64,000 nt of DNA from Halothiobacillus sp. (lineage in GTDB: Bacteria; Pseudomonadota; Gammaproteobacteria; Halothiobacillales; Halothiobacillaceae): assembly GCA_023255735.1 (NCBI GenBank), contig JAGDVP010000007.1, forward strand, positions 98,691 to 162,690, given 5' to 3'. The notes beneath the pieces were generated by a model. That model ran no database searches, was not told the DNA's origin, and was given only the letters and a program-made list of their open reading frames with translations. The translations under genes and the position numbers were made by a program. Below, piece after piece: positions 8,088-17,180 of the stretch; within the stretch, counting starts at the first letter, position 1, and each line of letters begins with the position of its first letter.

Positions 8088-10415
8088 CTAGGGCTGGTTT
8101 GTGGCTTTAATATGTCGGATGAATTGATCAGGCGGCTCATAGCCCACCACTTGTTCGGCTTTTTGCTCTTCACCCTTTTGGTTGAAAAACACAATAGTTG
8201 GCGGGCCTAATACGCCAAAACGTTGATATAAAAGCTTATCCTCGGCGTTATTTTCAGTCACATTCGCCTGCAATAAAACAAAGGGTTTGAGTGCCGCAAT
8301 AATCGAAGGATCACTAAACGTGTTGTGCTCCATCTCCTTGCAGGAAACACACCAGTCGGCATAAAAATCAAACATCACGGGTTTGCCTGCCGCTTTTGCA
8401 TTGGCTAGTTCTTGGTTCAACTCATTTAGGCTTTTAACTTGCTTAAAGCTCAATTTCTGTGCTGAAACAGGGCTTGAACCCCCAAGCGACAAGCCCGATA
8501 AAGGCGTAAATACCGTGCCCTTACCCCCAGCGGCTACACCCACCAAAATTAAGGTGCCCCAAATGAGCAACATGATGCCGACGCTTTTCCACAATTTTAA
8601 CCAACCCGAGTGGGGCTCTTTTAGTGGATCGGTAGCGTTCAAATAAACGGCAGAGCCAATCAATAATAGCCCCCAGAGCAATTGTGACACTGAGCTTGGG
8701 ATGATGCGCTCAAGCATCCATAGGGCAACGCCGAGCATCAGCACACCAAAGACAAATTTCACCGCATCCATCCACGCGCCGGCTTTGGGTAAAAACTTGC
8801 CACCCAAGGTGCCGACAATAATCAAGGGAATGCCCATGCCAATGCTCATGGCAAATAAAGCCACCCCTCCGAGAATGGCATCCCCGGTTTGGCCGATGTA
8901 AATGAGCGCGCCCGCCAATGGTGGCGCCATGCAGGGGCCCACAATCAGCGCCGAAAGCAGACCCATAATGGCGACCCCAACGAGCGTGCCGCCTTGCTGA
9001 TTGTTTTGTACCTGCATGATTTTGGACTGAAGGGCGGAGGGGAGTTGTAACTCAAAAAACCCAAACATCGAAAATGCAAGCGCCACAAAAATCGCGGCGA
9101 ACGCGCCCAATATCCATGGGTTTTGGAATGCAGCTTGCAAGTTTGACCCAAATAACCCAGCCAGTACGCCAGCGAGGGTATAAGTGATAGCCATCGCCAA
9201 CACATAAACCAGTGAAAGAATGAATGCCTTGCGCGTTGTGATTTTATCGCCCTGACCCGCAATAATGCCGGCTAAGATGGGAATCATGGGGAACACGCAG
9301 GGGGTGAAGGCCAGTAAAAGCCCGATGATCAAAAAGCCCAAGATAATGGTCCAAATGCTCCCTGTTTTAAGTTGTTGAGTGATGGCATCGGTTTGGCTTA
9401 TTTGTGCCGGGGCTTGAACTGATGGTGCTGAGGTTTTTTCTGAGGCGGGTGATGCGGCAAGCGCAGGAAAATCAATAACTCGCTTTAATTCCGCTTTTGG
9501 TGCTTGGCCTAAAGGTTCGATCGTGCCGCTTGAGAAATTAACCCGCCAGGCTTGCTCCATTGGGGGGTAGCATAGGCCAATATCGGCGCAACCTTGGAAC
9601 TCGACCACAACGACAGCGCTTGGCGCACCGGCTGGGTTGATGTTGAGTTTTACATCCAAGTTGTTATAAAACACCGCTGTTTTACCCAAGCTTGGATCAT
9701 CGACAACCGTGCCTGTGCCAATATCTGCCCCTGAAATTGTGGCCGTTGTGTCGACAAGGCCGACCTTCACGCGATCACGATAGAGGTGATAATCTTTGGC
9801 AATATCCCAATGCACTATAACTATATGATTTTGCAGAGCCAATGAGGGGCGGAAGGCTTGTTCTGGCTCTAACGGCTCAGTTGAGCCACTGCCCCCTAAA
9901 TTTGCCAATGCGCTGAGGGAATTAGGGGCAGCGGTAGGGGCTTGCTTGCTGGCCTGCGGTGGGCTTGAGGTAAGCGCAGGCGTGTTTATTTCAATGATTT
10001 GCTTTTGCGGGGGGTAGCAAACGCCCATAGTGTCTGAGCAGCCTTGATATTTAACCGTGATTTTTTCACTACCCGCTTGGCTCAATAAAATCGGATAATT
10101 CACTTGGAAATTTTTCTTATAAACGACCATTTTGCCGAAATAGGGATCGTTATCAATTTCCCCCTCCGGAAATGCCGGGGTGCCAAGCTTGAACAGGGGC
10201 GACTCTGGCGTCACCTCGATTCGATCACGGTACAGGTGATAACCCGAAGCCACCTTAAACGACAAACTAAGCTCAGAATTTTGAATACTACCGGTGGCCT
10301 GAAAAGCTTCTTCAGGGCTGAGTAAATCAGCGCTATGCGCCGTACTGCTGAACTGCGAAAATAGGACGAAAAGAATCCAAACCAGCGGGTTTTTAATTAA
10401 TTTGAACATGGCCAT
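8088..10415 (-). CDS. dsbD: Thiol:disulfide interchange protein DsbD with duplicated periplasmic domain
   Basis: 775 residues, about 200 longer than E. coli DsbD. The protein moves reducing power from cytoplasmic thioredoxin to the periplasm, supporting cytochrome c maturation and disulfide repair. After a signal peptide come two alpha domains in tandem (about 30-145 and 180-300), each keeping its cysteine pair (QGCSDTMGVCYPP and QGCADIGLCYPP) and a YHLYRDR motif. The eight-span core has Cys373 (FTPCVFP) and Cys495 (GPCMAPP). The C-terminal thioredoxin domain has Cys689/Cys692 (DWCVSCKE). ATG at 10409 is an alternative start. All catalytic cysteines are present. Confidence 0.95.
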   Translation of the reverse strand: MAMFKLIKNPLVWILFVLFSQFSSTAHSADLLSPEEAFQATGSIQNSELSLSFKVASGYHLYRDRIEVTPESPLFKLGTPAFPEGEIDNDPYFGKMVVYKKNFQVNYPILLSQAGSEKITVKYQGCSDTMGVCYPPQKQIIEINTPALTSSPPQASKQAPTAAPNSLSALANLGGSGSTEPLEPEQAFRPSLALQNHIVIVHWDIAKDYHLYRDRVKVGLVDTTATISGADIGTGTVVDDPSLGKTAVFYNNLDVKLNINPAGAPSAVVVVEFQGCADIGLCYPPMEQAWRVNFSSGTIEPLGQAPKAELKRVIDFPALAASPASEKTSAPSVQAPAQISQTDAITQQLKTGSIWTIILGFLIIGLLLAFTPCVFPMIPILAGIIAGQGDKITTRKAFILSLVYVLAMAITYTLAGVLAGLFGSNLQAAFQNPWILGAFAAIFVALAFSMFGFFELQLPSALQSKIMQVQNNQQGGTLVGVAIMGLLSALIVGPCMAPPLAGALIYIGQTGDAILGGVALFAMSIGMGIPLIIVGTLGGKFLPKAGAWMDAVKFVFGVLMLGVALWMLERIIPSSVSQLLWGLLLIGSAVYLNATDPLKEPHSGWLKLWKSVGIMLLIWGTLILVGVAAGGKGTVFTPLSGLSLGGSSPVSAQKLSFKQVKSLNELNQELANAKAAGKPVMFDFYADWCVSCKEMEHNTFSDPSIIAALKPFVLLQANVTENNAEDKLLYQRFGVLGPPTIVFFNQKGEEQKAEQVVGYEPPDQFIRHIKATNQP

Positions 10416-10665
10416 AGGGTGCCGGGCGCCTTTATTTGGGTTAATTAAACGATACTTTGGGGTTCGACCCCATCTTAACGAGAGAATTCAACAAAAAAAT
10501 TAAGATTCCTTTGGGGCTGAATCAAACATAACCAAATGTTCATTCGTCCATTGATTGAAATCATCGGCGATCATCACCACTATCAATAACAGGTTATGCA
10601 AGCAATCGTTAGTATGCAAATAAATTTGCCAACTTGCACGACGCACCCAATGAAGGTTATTTATC

Positions 10666-11145
10666 ATGAATCCCGTTTCGTTTATCGCGCTGCTCCCTGT
10701 TATAGAAATTGTTTTGCTGATTGCTATGGGCGCAGTCTTTGGTTTCTGGTTTACGGTGATATGGATTGTGGCTACGGCTGCGCTGGGGATAATTTTGCTG
10801 CGGGTTACCCGGCTGAATGTTCGCTCGATGCAATCAATGCGGTCGGGGCATTCGTTGGATTCTGCTGATCCGATCGGGATATTCGCAACTTGGGTGGGCG
10901 CGATTTTATTAATTTTACCCGGCCCATTAACCGATGTGATCGGGTTGATTCTGGTGGTTCCTTGGCTGCGAAAGCTGACATTCGGTCTTTGGATTGCCAA
11001 AAATATTCATCGGGTGGTCATGCGCCAAAAAACCACGAACCGCGTGTACGAAGCTGAGGTAGTGACGCCCTCTTCATCTCACCCATCCGCCCATCGGGTG
11101 ATTGATGTTCGCCAAGATGATTCAAAAGATCAAAAGATTTCTTAA
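10666..11145 (+). CDS. fxsA: FxsA-family cytoplasmic membrane protein
   Basis: 159 residues with hydrophobic segments in the first 100 and a polar tail. The pattern PVIEIVLLIAMG near the start and LLILPGPLTDVIGLILVVP identify FxsA, known in E. coli for easing exclusion of phage T7 when overproduced; its cellular role is unclear. AAGG stands 9 bases before the ATG. It diverges from dsbD across 250 bp that hold no gene, only a GGGGT/ACCCC hairpin at 10459-10471 in the dsbD leader. Confidence 0.92.
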   Translation: MNPVSFIALLPVIEIVLLIAMGAVFGFWFTVIWIVATAALGIILLRVTRLNVRSMQSMRSGHSLDSADPIGIFATWVGAILLILPGPLTDVIGLILVVPWLRKLTFGLWIAKNIHRVVMRQKTTNRVYEAEVVTPSSSHPSAHRVIDVRQDDSKDQKIS

Positions 11146-11254
11146 GGGTCTAAAGAACCGCGCGGGCATTTTGCTGAATAGCTAGTGGTTAACGCTTAAG
11201 GCTTTGCCGAGTAGTCAGCCATTTGCATTTATATCGGCATCAACAATTGCATCC

Positions 11255-11280
11255 AAAAAAAACCCCCCGATAGCGGGGGG
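11255..11280 (-). terminator. Rho-independent terminator of soxCD
   Basis: CCCCCC at 11263-11268 pairs with GGGGGG at 11275-11280 around a 6-base loop. On the minus strand the stem is followed by eight U residues (A run at 11255-11262), just past the soxD stop. Confidence 0.9.
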
Positions 11281-11300
11281 CGTCTTTCAGTTAAGAGAAC

Positions 11301-12020
11301 TTACTGAGTATCTTTCTTTTGAACTTTACCGACGCTCACGTCGCCGATGGCGGCTGCTTTCTCAACCACAAATTCAGTGCCTTTGTAGCAATCTTTCATG
11401 CAACGGGTGTTATCCGTATCCGGGCCAGAGTTTGTAACATACAACGGTTCAGCCGGCATTTTAATCTTAGGCAGGGATGTTTTGTCGCAAACAAAATCAT
11501 CACCCACACCAGGAATGCTGGCTAAGTTCATCACATAGCAGGTCACAGAATACGCTTCATCGGCTGTCAATGTGCCGGGTGCATAGAATGGCATGTGGCG
11601 ATGAATCATATCCATCAACGTGGGCGCATTGCCCCAGTTGTTGTTTAGACCGCGGTTACTCACCGCATCAACGCCGGCTTTTGCAGAGGCCTCAAACTGA
11701 TCGACAGGGTCGCCAACCATTTTGGGGTAGCCGTGGGCACCCTCACCGAAGTCACCATGACACATGGCGCACTGTGCGCTATAAATTTTCTCGCCAGCGC
11801 TCACCGTGCCACTGCCGTCGGGCAGGTTGGTACCGTCGTAGAAGTAGCTAATGTTCCACGGCTTAATTGCCGCGTCGGTGATGTTCATGCCAATGCCAGC
11901 AACTTTAGGCGCAGATTTATCTGCACTTGTGTCAAAAGCGAAGGCACTATTGCTCAGTGTTAACGCCACCGCAGCGGCAGCAAGCCCTAAACCCCAGTTA
12001 GACATTTTCGATTTGGACAT
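11301..12020 (-). CDS. soxD: SoxD, cytochrome c subunit of sulfane dehydrogenase (short, single-haem form)
   Basis: 239 residues with a signal peptide ending near AFA at residue 28. One haem c site is visible, Cys84-A-M-Cys87-His88, inside LPDGSGTVSAGE..CAMCHGDFGEG, which is typical of SoxD. It accepts electrons from SoxC in the periplasm. The classic Paracoccus SoxD is longer and has two haems; here the second CxxCH is absent. Instead the C-terminal third has extra cysteines (TCYVMN, FVCDK, RCMKDC) without haem histidines. The start at 12020 follows AGGTGA at a good distance and lies inside soxC (23-base overlap). Confidence 0.88.
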   Translation of the reverse strand: MSKSKMSNWGLGLAAAAVALTLSNSAFAFDTSADKSAPKVAGIGMNITDAAIKPWNISYFYDGTNLPDGSGTVSAGEKIYSAQCAMCHGDFGEGAHGYPKMVGDPVDQFEASAKAGVDAVSNRGLNNNWGNAPTLMDMIHRHMPFYAPGTLTADEAYSVTCYVMNLASIPGVGDDFVCDKTSLPKIKMPAEPLYVTNSGPDTDNTRCMKDCYKGTEFVVEKAAAIGDVSVGKVQKKDTQ

Positions 12021-13368
12021 TCTTCACCTCGCCGGTCTTCTCAATCTTCCAGACCTGAATAGAATTCTTGTGATAAATACTGTTGAAGCCACGGACTTCG
12101 CGCAGTTGTTTCAAAGTGGGCTGTACGTAGCCAGTTTCATCGGTTGCACGGCTCATGATCAAATGCTCACTACCATCCCATTGGAACGGCAAGGTGAACT
12201 TGGTTAAGCATTTGCTTAATACAGGCTCAACCAGATTGGCTTCAGTCCAGTTTTTCCCGCCATCAATGGATACGTCAACGTGTTTAATTTTGCCATAGCC
12301 AGACCAAGCAATACCCCGAATTTCATAAGTGCCTTTGCCGTTCATTTTGAAATCTGGGCAGGGCGAGGTAATTACCGAGTTGGCTTCATTGACTAAATTA
12401 TATTGACGAATCATGCCGTTAGGTAAGACTTCAATGTAATGTTTAGTTTCTTGATAGGTAACCAGTGGTTTATCAACAAACATCAAGCGGCGCAAATATT
12501 TGGTCGAAACGTTGGCTTCAAAGCCGGGCACAAATAAGCGAATGGGATAACCATTTTCTGGGCGCAGCGCTTCACCATTCATGGCGTAGCAAACCATCGC
12601 ATCGCGATAATGGCTGGTGTACAGCGCGGGGATTGGTTTGCCGTGCTGGTCGTGCGCGCCTTCCATGGGGATGGAGCGTTGCAGGGCTGAACCATCGGTG
12701 CCTTCGCCATAAAACCAAGTGGCTTTAGGATCAACGCCGACCATTTCCATCAGGGTAGTTAACTTGACACCGGTCCATTCCGAGCAGCTCATCATGCCGT
12801 GGGTGAACTGCAGTGAATCCATTTGTACGCCACGCCATTCCATCGCGCCGTTTGCGGGGCATTCAAGGAAGTGAATGGCGGTGTGTGATGGCATACGCTT
12901 GAGATCATCAACGGTGAAGATCATGGGCTGTTTGACCATGCCATGCACAACCAAGCGATGCTTCTCGGGGTCTACATCAACCGCACCCGCATGGTAACGC
13001 TCAAAGTGCAGACCGTTCGGGGTAATAATCCCATGAAGGTCTTGCCAAGGCGTAAAGCTGATCGATGCAATGGTGTCTGCTGTCAACCAGCCGACATTAC
13101 GCCGAACAACACCTGCTTCATATTTTGAAGGCAGGCCATAAGGCACTGAAACAACACCGCGACCCAACATGTGGCGTGTGGGTTCGTTTTTCAGTGGGGT
13201 AGTCCACGTGTTTAAGCCGTCGGCAGCGTTCGCTGATGTGGTCGCGGCGATGGCTGCGCCACCGGCTGCTAAGGCAACACTCTTGCGCAGGAATTTACGA
13301 CGATCACTCGACGCAACGCCTGCTTTGTTCGCACCCTCGGGTACGGGGTTAATCATATTTTCTGACAT
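11998..13368 (-). CDS. soxC: SoxC, molybdenum subunit of sulfane dehydrogenase
   Basis: 456 residues, sulfite-oxidase family. The N-terminus has a Tat signal (DRRKFLRKS, cleavage near ANA at residue 48), so the folded Mo enzyme is exported to the periplasm. Cys170 in HFLECPANGAMEWRG is the expected Mo ligand. The block LHGIITPNGLHFERYHAG and the C-terminal Mo-co dimerisation domain (VDVSIDGGKNW) fit SoxC rather than SorA. With SoxD it oxidises the SoxY-bound sulfane sulfur in the thiosulfate pathway. GGAG stands 8 bases before the ATG. The divergent moaE-moeA-moaC genes make its cofactor. Confidence 0.93.
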   Translation of the reverse strand: MSENMINPVPEGANKAGVASSDRRKFLRKSVALAAGGAAIAATTSANAADGLNTWTTPLKNEPTRHMLGRGVVSVPYGLPSKYEAGVVRRNVGWLTADTIASISFTPWQDLHGIITPNGLHFERYHAGAVDVDPEKHRLVVHGMVKQPMIFTVDDLKRMPSHTAIHFLECPANGAMEWRGVQMDSLQFTHGMMSCSEWTGVKLTTLMEMVGVDPKATWFYGEGTDGSALQRSIPMEGAHDQHGKPIPALYTSHYRDAMVCYAMNGEALRPENGYPIRLFVPGFEANVSTKYLRRLMFVDKPLVTYQETKHYIEVLPNGMIRQYNLVNEANSVITSPCPDFKMNGKGTYEIRGIAWSGYGKIKHVDVSIDGGKNWTEANLVEPVLSKCLTKFTLPFQWDGSEHLIMSRATDETGYVQPTLKQLREVRGFNSIYHKNSIQVWKIEKTGEVKNVQIENV

Positions 13369-13739
13369 TGCTCACTCCTGCACTGTAGGCAATTGCAAGG
13401 ATCTTGACGATCCGCCCGGCATGTACATCATTCTCCGACAACGATGTACAGCACGCTGTTTTTAACGTTAAGCGATTTATGCTTTCAACGAGACCCGGCA
13501 TTCTTCATGGTTCTAAGCGATTGGTCAATCAATCTGTATTGATTTACGATCACAAAATTAAATCACGTGAATTCCAGTCAATAAAATCTACATCAGATAG
13601 TTCTAATATTCAATCTGTGCGGGTCTTGAGTGTTTCTATGGGGTATTAGAAATTTCGGTTTTTTTAATGCCGTTGAGGGCATCTGCTCGGGTTAAGCCTG
13701 TCATAATCGCTGGCATTATGTAGGATGGGTTGATTTCAC
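13369..13739 (-). promoter_or_regulatory. Divergent control region between soxC and moaE with three inverted repeats
   Basis: No gene is visible in these 371 bp. Three perfect inverted repeats are: TGTACATC at 13422-13429 with GATGTACA at 13443-13450; AATCAAT at 13527-13533 with ATTGATT at 13538-13544; and TTCTAATA at 13601-13608 with TATTAGAA at 13644-13651. The first would fall in the soxC leader, the second is a compact operator-like palindrome, and the third is nearer moaE and widely spaced. Promoters for both directions must lie here. Which factor binds cannot be read from the sequence. Confidence 0.5.
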
Positions 13740-14237
13740 ATGATGAAAATTTCTGTTCAAGCCGCTGATTTCGATGTGACCGAGGTGCTGGCGGAATTGC
13801 GGGCTCGGTGCGCCCAGGTTGGCGCGGTGGCGTGTTTTTTGGGTACGGTTCGTGATATGAACGAATCGCGCGATGTGGCGGTATTAACCTTGGAGCATTA
13901 CCCCGGGATGACCGAACGTGCCTTGGCGCGTGTGGCGCAAGAGGCGCAAACGCGTTTTCCTATCGCGGGCGTCACGATTATTCATCGGGTGGGTGCTTTG
14001 TATCCAACGGATCAAATTGTTCTGGTTGCAGTCGCCAGTGCTCATCGGCATGACGCGCTCAATGCGTGTACGTTTATGATGGATTATTTAAAAACGCACG
14101 CGCCTTTTTGGAAAAAAGAAACCGATTCGGATGGGGTGGCTTGTTGGGTTGATGCACGAGAAAGCGATGCGGCGGCGCGTGCGCGTTGGTTTGCCGATTT
14201 TGATTCACCCGATTCGTTGGCAGCAAGCGCTGTATAA
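13740..14237 (+). CDS. moaE: Molybdopterin synthase catalytic subunit
   Basis: 165 residues; starts at one of two candidate codons, 13740 or 13743. MoaE, with MoaD, inserts two sulfurs into cyclic pyranopterin monophosphate to give molybdopterin. Family motifs are FLGTVRD, LEHYPGM, HRVGALYPTDQIVLV and the Lys-containing APFWKKE. The partner moaD is not next to it, and no ThiS-like small ORF was found in this cluster, so MoaD must be encoded elsewhere. First gene of moaE-moeA-moaC, divergent from soxCD. Confidence 0.95.
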   Translation: MMKISVQAADFDVTEVLAELRARCAQVGAVACFLGTVRDMNESRDVAVLTLEHYPGMTERALARVAQEAQTRFPIAGVTIIHRVGALYPTDQIVLVAVASAHRHDALNACTFMMDYLKTHAPFWKKETDSDGVACWVDARESDAAARARWFADFDSPDSLAASAV

Positions 14238-14255
14238 AAAATTGAGGATGTGCTT

Positions 14256-15461
14256 TTGGATACGATCGAGAGCGCTCAGCGCCGCTTAATTCAATGTTTA
14301 CCACGCATCGATGAAACGGAGTTTGTTTCGTTGGATGATGCGTTGGGGCGGTATCTTGCCCGAGCGGTTCAATCGCAGCACGATGTGCCGCCCTGTGCGG
14401 TGAGTTTATTTGATGGGTACGCCTTGGTGGCGCCGACGCCCCGTGCGCAAGTGCTTATGGTAGCCGGGATAACTTACGCGGGCGACGCGCCGCAATCGTT
14501 GCCCTCATCTGATGTGGCTTGGCGCATATTTACCGGCGCGGCGTTACCGATGGGGAGCAATGCCGTGATCGCGCAGGAGTCGGTGACGATTCAAGCCGAC
14601 GGCGCGATTGTGCTTAACGAGACCATCAGCGTGGGTGCGGGCGTTCGGCGGCAGGGCGCCGATACGCAGATCGGGCAGTGCGTTTTGTCGGCGGGCACCC
14701 GGCTAGATGCCGCGCATCTGGGGCTTTTGGCCTCGGTGGGCATTGCCACGGTTGAGGTGGTTCGTTTGCCGCGCGTAGCGCTATTTTCAACTGGCGATGA
14801 GCTGGTTGCGCCGGGCAATGCGTTACTACCGGGTAAAATATTCAACGCTAATCACGCCCTTTTGCGGGCAGCAATGGTGCGGTTGTCGATTGATGTTTTG
14901 GATTTAGGCGTATTACCCGATGAGCCAAAGGCCATTAAAGAAGCTTTGCTGCGCGGTGCGGCACAGGCCGATTTGGTTTTAACTTCCGGCGGCGTTTCTG
15001 TGGGCGATGCCGATCTTGTGCGCCAAGTGGTGGCCGAGATCGGCGGCATCGACACCTGGCGGGTTTTCCTTAAACCCGGAAAGCCTTTGGCCTTTGGCCG
15101 CATCGGCACGACGCCGTTTATTGGTTTGCCGGGCAACCCGGTTTCGACGTTCGTGACGTTTTTTTTGTTTGTGCGTCCCGCGTTGCGCCATATGGTGGGT
15201 GCAGACCCTGACATTGATCGCCCGGCGTTGCGTTTGTCTTTGGCGCAGCCATGGGCAGGAGGTGATCGCCCTGAATTTGTTCGCGTCAAAAGAACGCGCT
15301 CAATCGCCGGGTATGCTGAGCTTTTGGTATTTTCTGACCAAAATTCGGGTCTGTTAAGTTCCATTGCTTGGGCTGACGGCGTGGCGTTGATACCGGCCGA
15401 TTGTGCTCTGGCTGCAGGTGATTTTGTTGATTATTTCCCGTTTGAAGGATGGTATTTGTGA
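14256..15461 (+). CDS. moeA: Molybdopterin molybdenumtransferase
   Basis: About 401 residues. MoeA inserts molybdate into adenylylated molybdopterin. The family signature is seen in VSLFDGYAL (usually S-x-x-D-G-Y-A), [16 protein letters not shown] and [11 protein letters not shown] prefer the TTG at 14256 because GAGG (14244-14247) is 8 bases upstream; a GTG at 14250 is also in frame but too close to that box. The stop overlaps the start of moaC by 4 bases. Confidence 0.93.
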   Translation: MDTIESAQRRLIQCLPRIDETEFVSLDDALGRYLARAVQSQHDVPPCAVSLFDGYALVAPTPRAQVLMVAGITYAGDAPQSLPSSDVAWRIFTGAALPMGSNAVIAQESVTIQADGAIVLNETISVGAGVRRQGADTQIGQCVLSAGTRLDAAHLGLLASVGIATVEVVRLPRVALFSTGDELVAPGNALLPGKIFNANHALLRAAMVRLSIDVLDLGVLPDEPKAIKEALLRGAAQADLVLTSGGVSVGDADLVRQVVAEIGGIDTWRVFLKPGKPLAFGRIGTTPFIGLPGNPVSTFVTFFLFVRPALRHMVGADPDIDRPALRLSLAQPWAGGDRPEFVRVKRTRSIAGYAELLVFSDQNSGLLSSIAWADGVALIPADCALAAGDFVDYFPFEGWYL

Positions 15462-15937
15462 CTGAGTTTCAATTAACGCACCTTGATGAAACCGGTGCCG
15501 CTCGAATGGTCGATGTGGGGGCGAAACCCCACACCGAGCGGGTGGCTTTAGCGGAGTCTTTTATTCGCATGCAGCCGCAAACCTTAACGATGATTCTTGC
15601 GGGGGGGCATAAAAAAGGCGATGTATTGGCCGTGGCGCGCGTAGCGGGAATTATGGCCGCCAAAAAAACCTGGGATTTAATTCCCATGTGCCATCCATTG
15701 TTGCTGACTAAAGTCGCGGTAACGCTCACACCCGATGAAGGGCAATGCGGCATTCATATCTTGGCCGAATGCCGTTTAGCCGGGCAAACCGGGGTGGAAA
15801 TGGAAGCCTTGACCGCCGCCTCGATAGCGGCGCTCACGATCTATGATATGTGCAAGGCGGTTGATCGTGGCATGGTGATTGAATTTACCCGATTGCTCGA
15901 AAAACATGGCGGCAAAACCGGTTCTTGGGTTCGGTGA
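15458..15937 (+). CDS. moaC: Cyclic pyranopterin monophosphate synthase
   Basis: 159 residues. MoaC, after MoaA, makes cyclic pyranopterin monophosphate from the GTP-derived intermediate. Seen motifs are [28 protein letters not shown] (active-site region), [11 protein letters not shown] and YDMCKA. GTG at 15458 is chosen over ATG at 15449 because AAGGA stands 8 bases before it and it makes a 4-base GTGA overlap with the moeA stop. A structured leader and moaA follow. Confidence 0.95.
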   Translation: MTEFQLTHLDETGAARMVDVGAKPHTERVALAESFIRMQPQTLTMILAGGHKKGDVLAVARVAGIMAAKKTWDLIPMCHPLLLTKVAVTLTPDEGQCGIHILAECRLAGQTGVEMEALTAASIAALTIYDMCKAVDRGMVIEFTRLLEKHGGKTGSWVR

Positions 15938-16049
15938 GTTTGACCTTTGACCCGCTCAATAAGTTTTTTTGACTATAGCGCTTGCAATTTGTTTTTTATG
16001 TCGCTATCGTTATATCCACTGATACCTAGCGACTCCTGCACGGTTTTGC

Positions 16050-16138
16050 TTTCAGAGGAAAACTAAAAGGAACTCCGACCTCCTTGTGTTTTCATGTGCC
16101 AAAGGCTAGCTTAGCTGCTGCTTGGCATGACTCTGAAA
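16050..16138 (+). ncRNA. Candidate molybdenum-cofactor (Moco) riboswitch in the moaA leader
   Basis: The 256 bases between moaC and moaA hold a structured segment. The outer stem TTTCAGAG (16050-16057) pairs perfectly with CTCTGAAA (16131-16138). Inside, TGCCAA (16097-16102) pairs with TTGGCA (16122-16127), with a small AGC/GCT stem within. The single-stranded stretch ACTCCGACCTCC between the stems is the sort of conserved purine-poor block seen in Moco RNAs. Moco riboswitches are known in front of moaA in gammaproteobacteria. The fold and position are seen; the assignment is inference. Confidence 0.6.
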
Positions 16139-16193
16139 TAATTTTTACAAACAGATCAACGCACTCGTTGGGCTGTTTTTCTTAGGTTGAAGT

Positions 16194-17180
16194 ATGTCAA
16201 ATTTGTTAGATCCCTTTGGGCGGTCAATTGATTATCTGCGGCTTTCAGTCACGGATCGATGTGACTTGCGCTGCTTTTATTGCATGCCTGAGGGTTTCAA
16301 CGATTTTGAGGTGCCAGAACACTGGTTGTCTTTCGATGAAATCGAGCGCTTGATCGGTGTTATGGCTGAAATGGGTTTGCGTCGGGTGCGAATTACCGGT
16401 GGCGAACCGCTGGTGCGTCAAGGTGTTGATGAAATTGTCCGGCGAATCGATGCCTTGCCGGGCATCCGAGATATTGCGCTTTCCACCAACGCGACCCGAT
16501 TGGCCAAAATGGCTGCGCCCCTCAAAGCGGCGGGCGTGGATCGGGTTAATGTGAGCTTAGATACCTTGGATGCCGATCGCTTCAAGCAAATTACCCAAGG
16601 CAAGCTCAGCAAGGTGCTCGATGGCTTAATGGCGGCCAAAGCAGCCGGCATCGCACCGATCAAAATCAATATGGTTGTGATGAAAGGCGTTAACGAGGAC
16701 GACGTTGAACCTTTGCTTGAGTTTTGTATTGAGCATGGGTTTGTGTTGCGTATGATTGAAACCATGCCTATGGGCGACACAGGGCGCAATGCCATTGATC
16801 ATTACATTAGCCTGCAAACCATTAAGCGGCGTTTAGCCGAGCGTTATCCGCTGATTCCGGTCATTAATCCGGTTGATGGCGCGGGGCCGGCACGCTATTT
16901 ACAGGTGGCGGGCACGGAGACTCAAATCGGTTTTATCACCCCAATGTCAGAGCACTTTTGTGGCACCTGCAATCGGGTGCGGTTGGCGGTCGATGGCACC
17001 ATGTATATGTGTTTGGGGCAAGAGCACAATTTCTCATTTCGCCCCTTGCTGCGCCGGGGTATTCCGGATGATGAGCTCAAAGCGGCCATCATTTCAGCGA
17101 TTGGTTTGAAGCCCGAGCGGCACGAGTTTCAAGATAAACCGGAAAAAGTCATCCGGTTTATGTCGATGACCGGCGGTTAG
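16194..17180 (+). CDS. moaA: GTP 3',8-cyclase (radical SAM)
   Basis: 328 residues. MoaA performs the first step of molybdenum cofactor synthesis, rearranging GTP by radical SAM chemistry. The N-terminal 4Fe-4S site is CDLRCFYC; the SAM region has TGGEPL. The C-terminal second cluster uses FCGTCNRVRL and a Cys in MYMCLG. The last two residues are the conserved Gly-Gly tail. The gene overlaps the convergent hemY by 4 bases and is probably under its own leader control. Confidence 0.97.
   Translation: MSNLLDPFGRSIDYLRLSVTDRCDLRCFYCMPEGFNDFEVPEHWLSFDEIERLIGVMAEMGLRRVRITGGEPLVRQGVDEIVRRIDALPGIRDIALSTNATRLAKMAAPLKAAGVDRVNVSLDTLDADRFKQITQGKLSKVLDGLMAAKAAGIAPIKINMVVMKGVNEDDVEPLLEFCIEHGFVLRMIETMPMGDTGRNAIDHYISLQTIKRRLAERYPLIPVINPVDGAGPARYLQVAGTETQIGFITPMSEHFCGTCNRVRLAVDGTMYMCLGQEHNFSFRPLLRRGIPDDELKAAIISAIGLKPERHEFQDKPEKVIRFMSMTGG

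Noticed and set aside
10459..10471. GGGGT-TCG-ACCCC looks like a tRNA T-arm
   Set aside because: No acceptor, D-arm or anticodon stem can be drawn around it on either strand; it is only a short hairpin in the dsbD leader.
10500..11000. Long open frame opposite fxsA
   Set aside because: It is antisense to a clearly conserved gene, has no recognisable motif and no ribosome-binding site.
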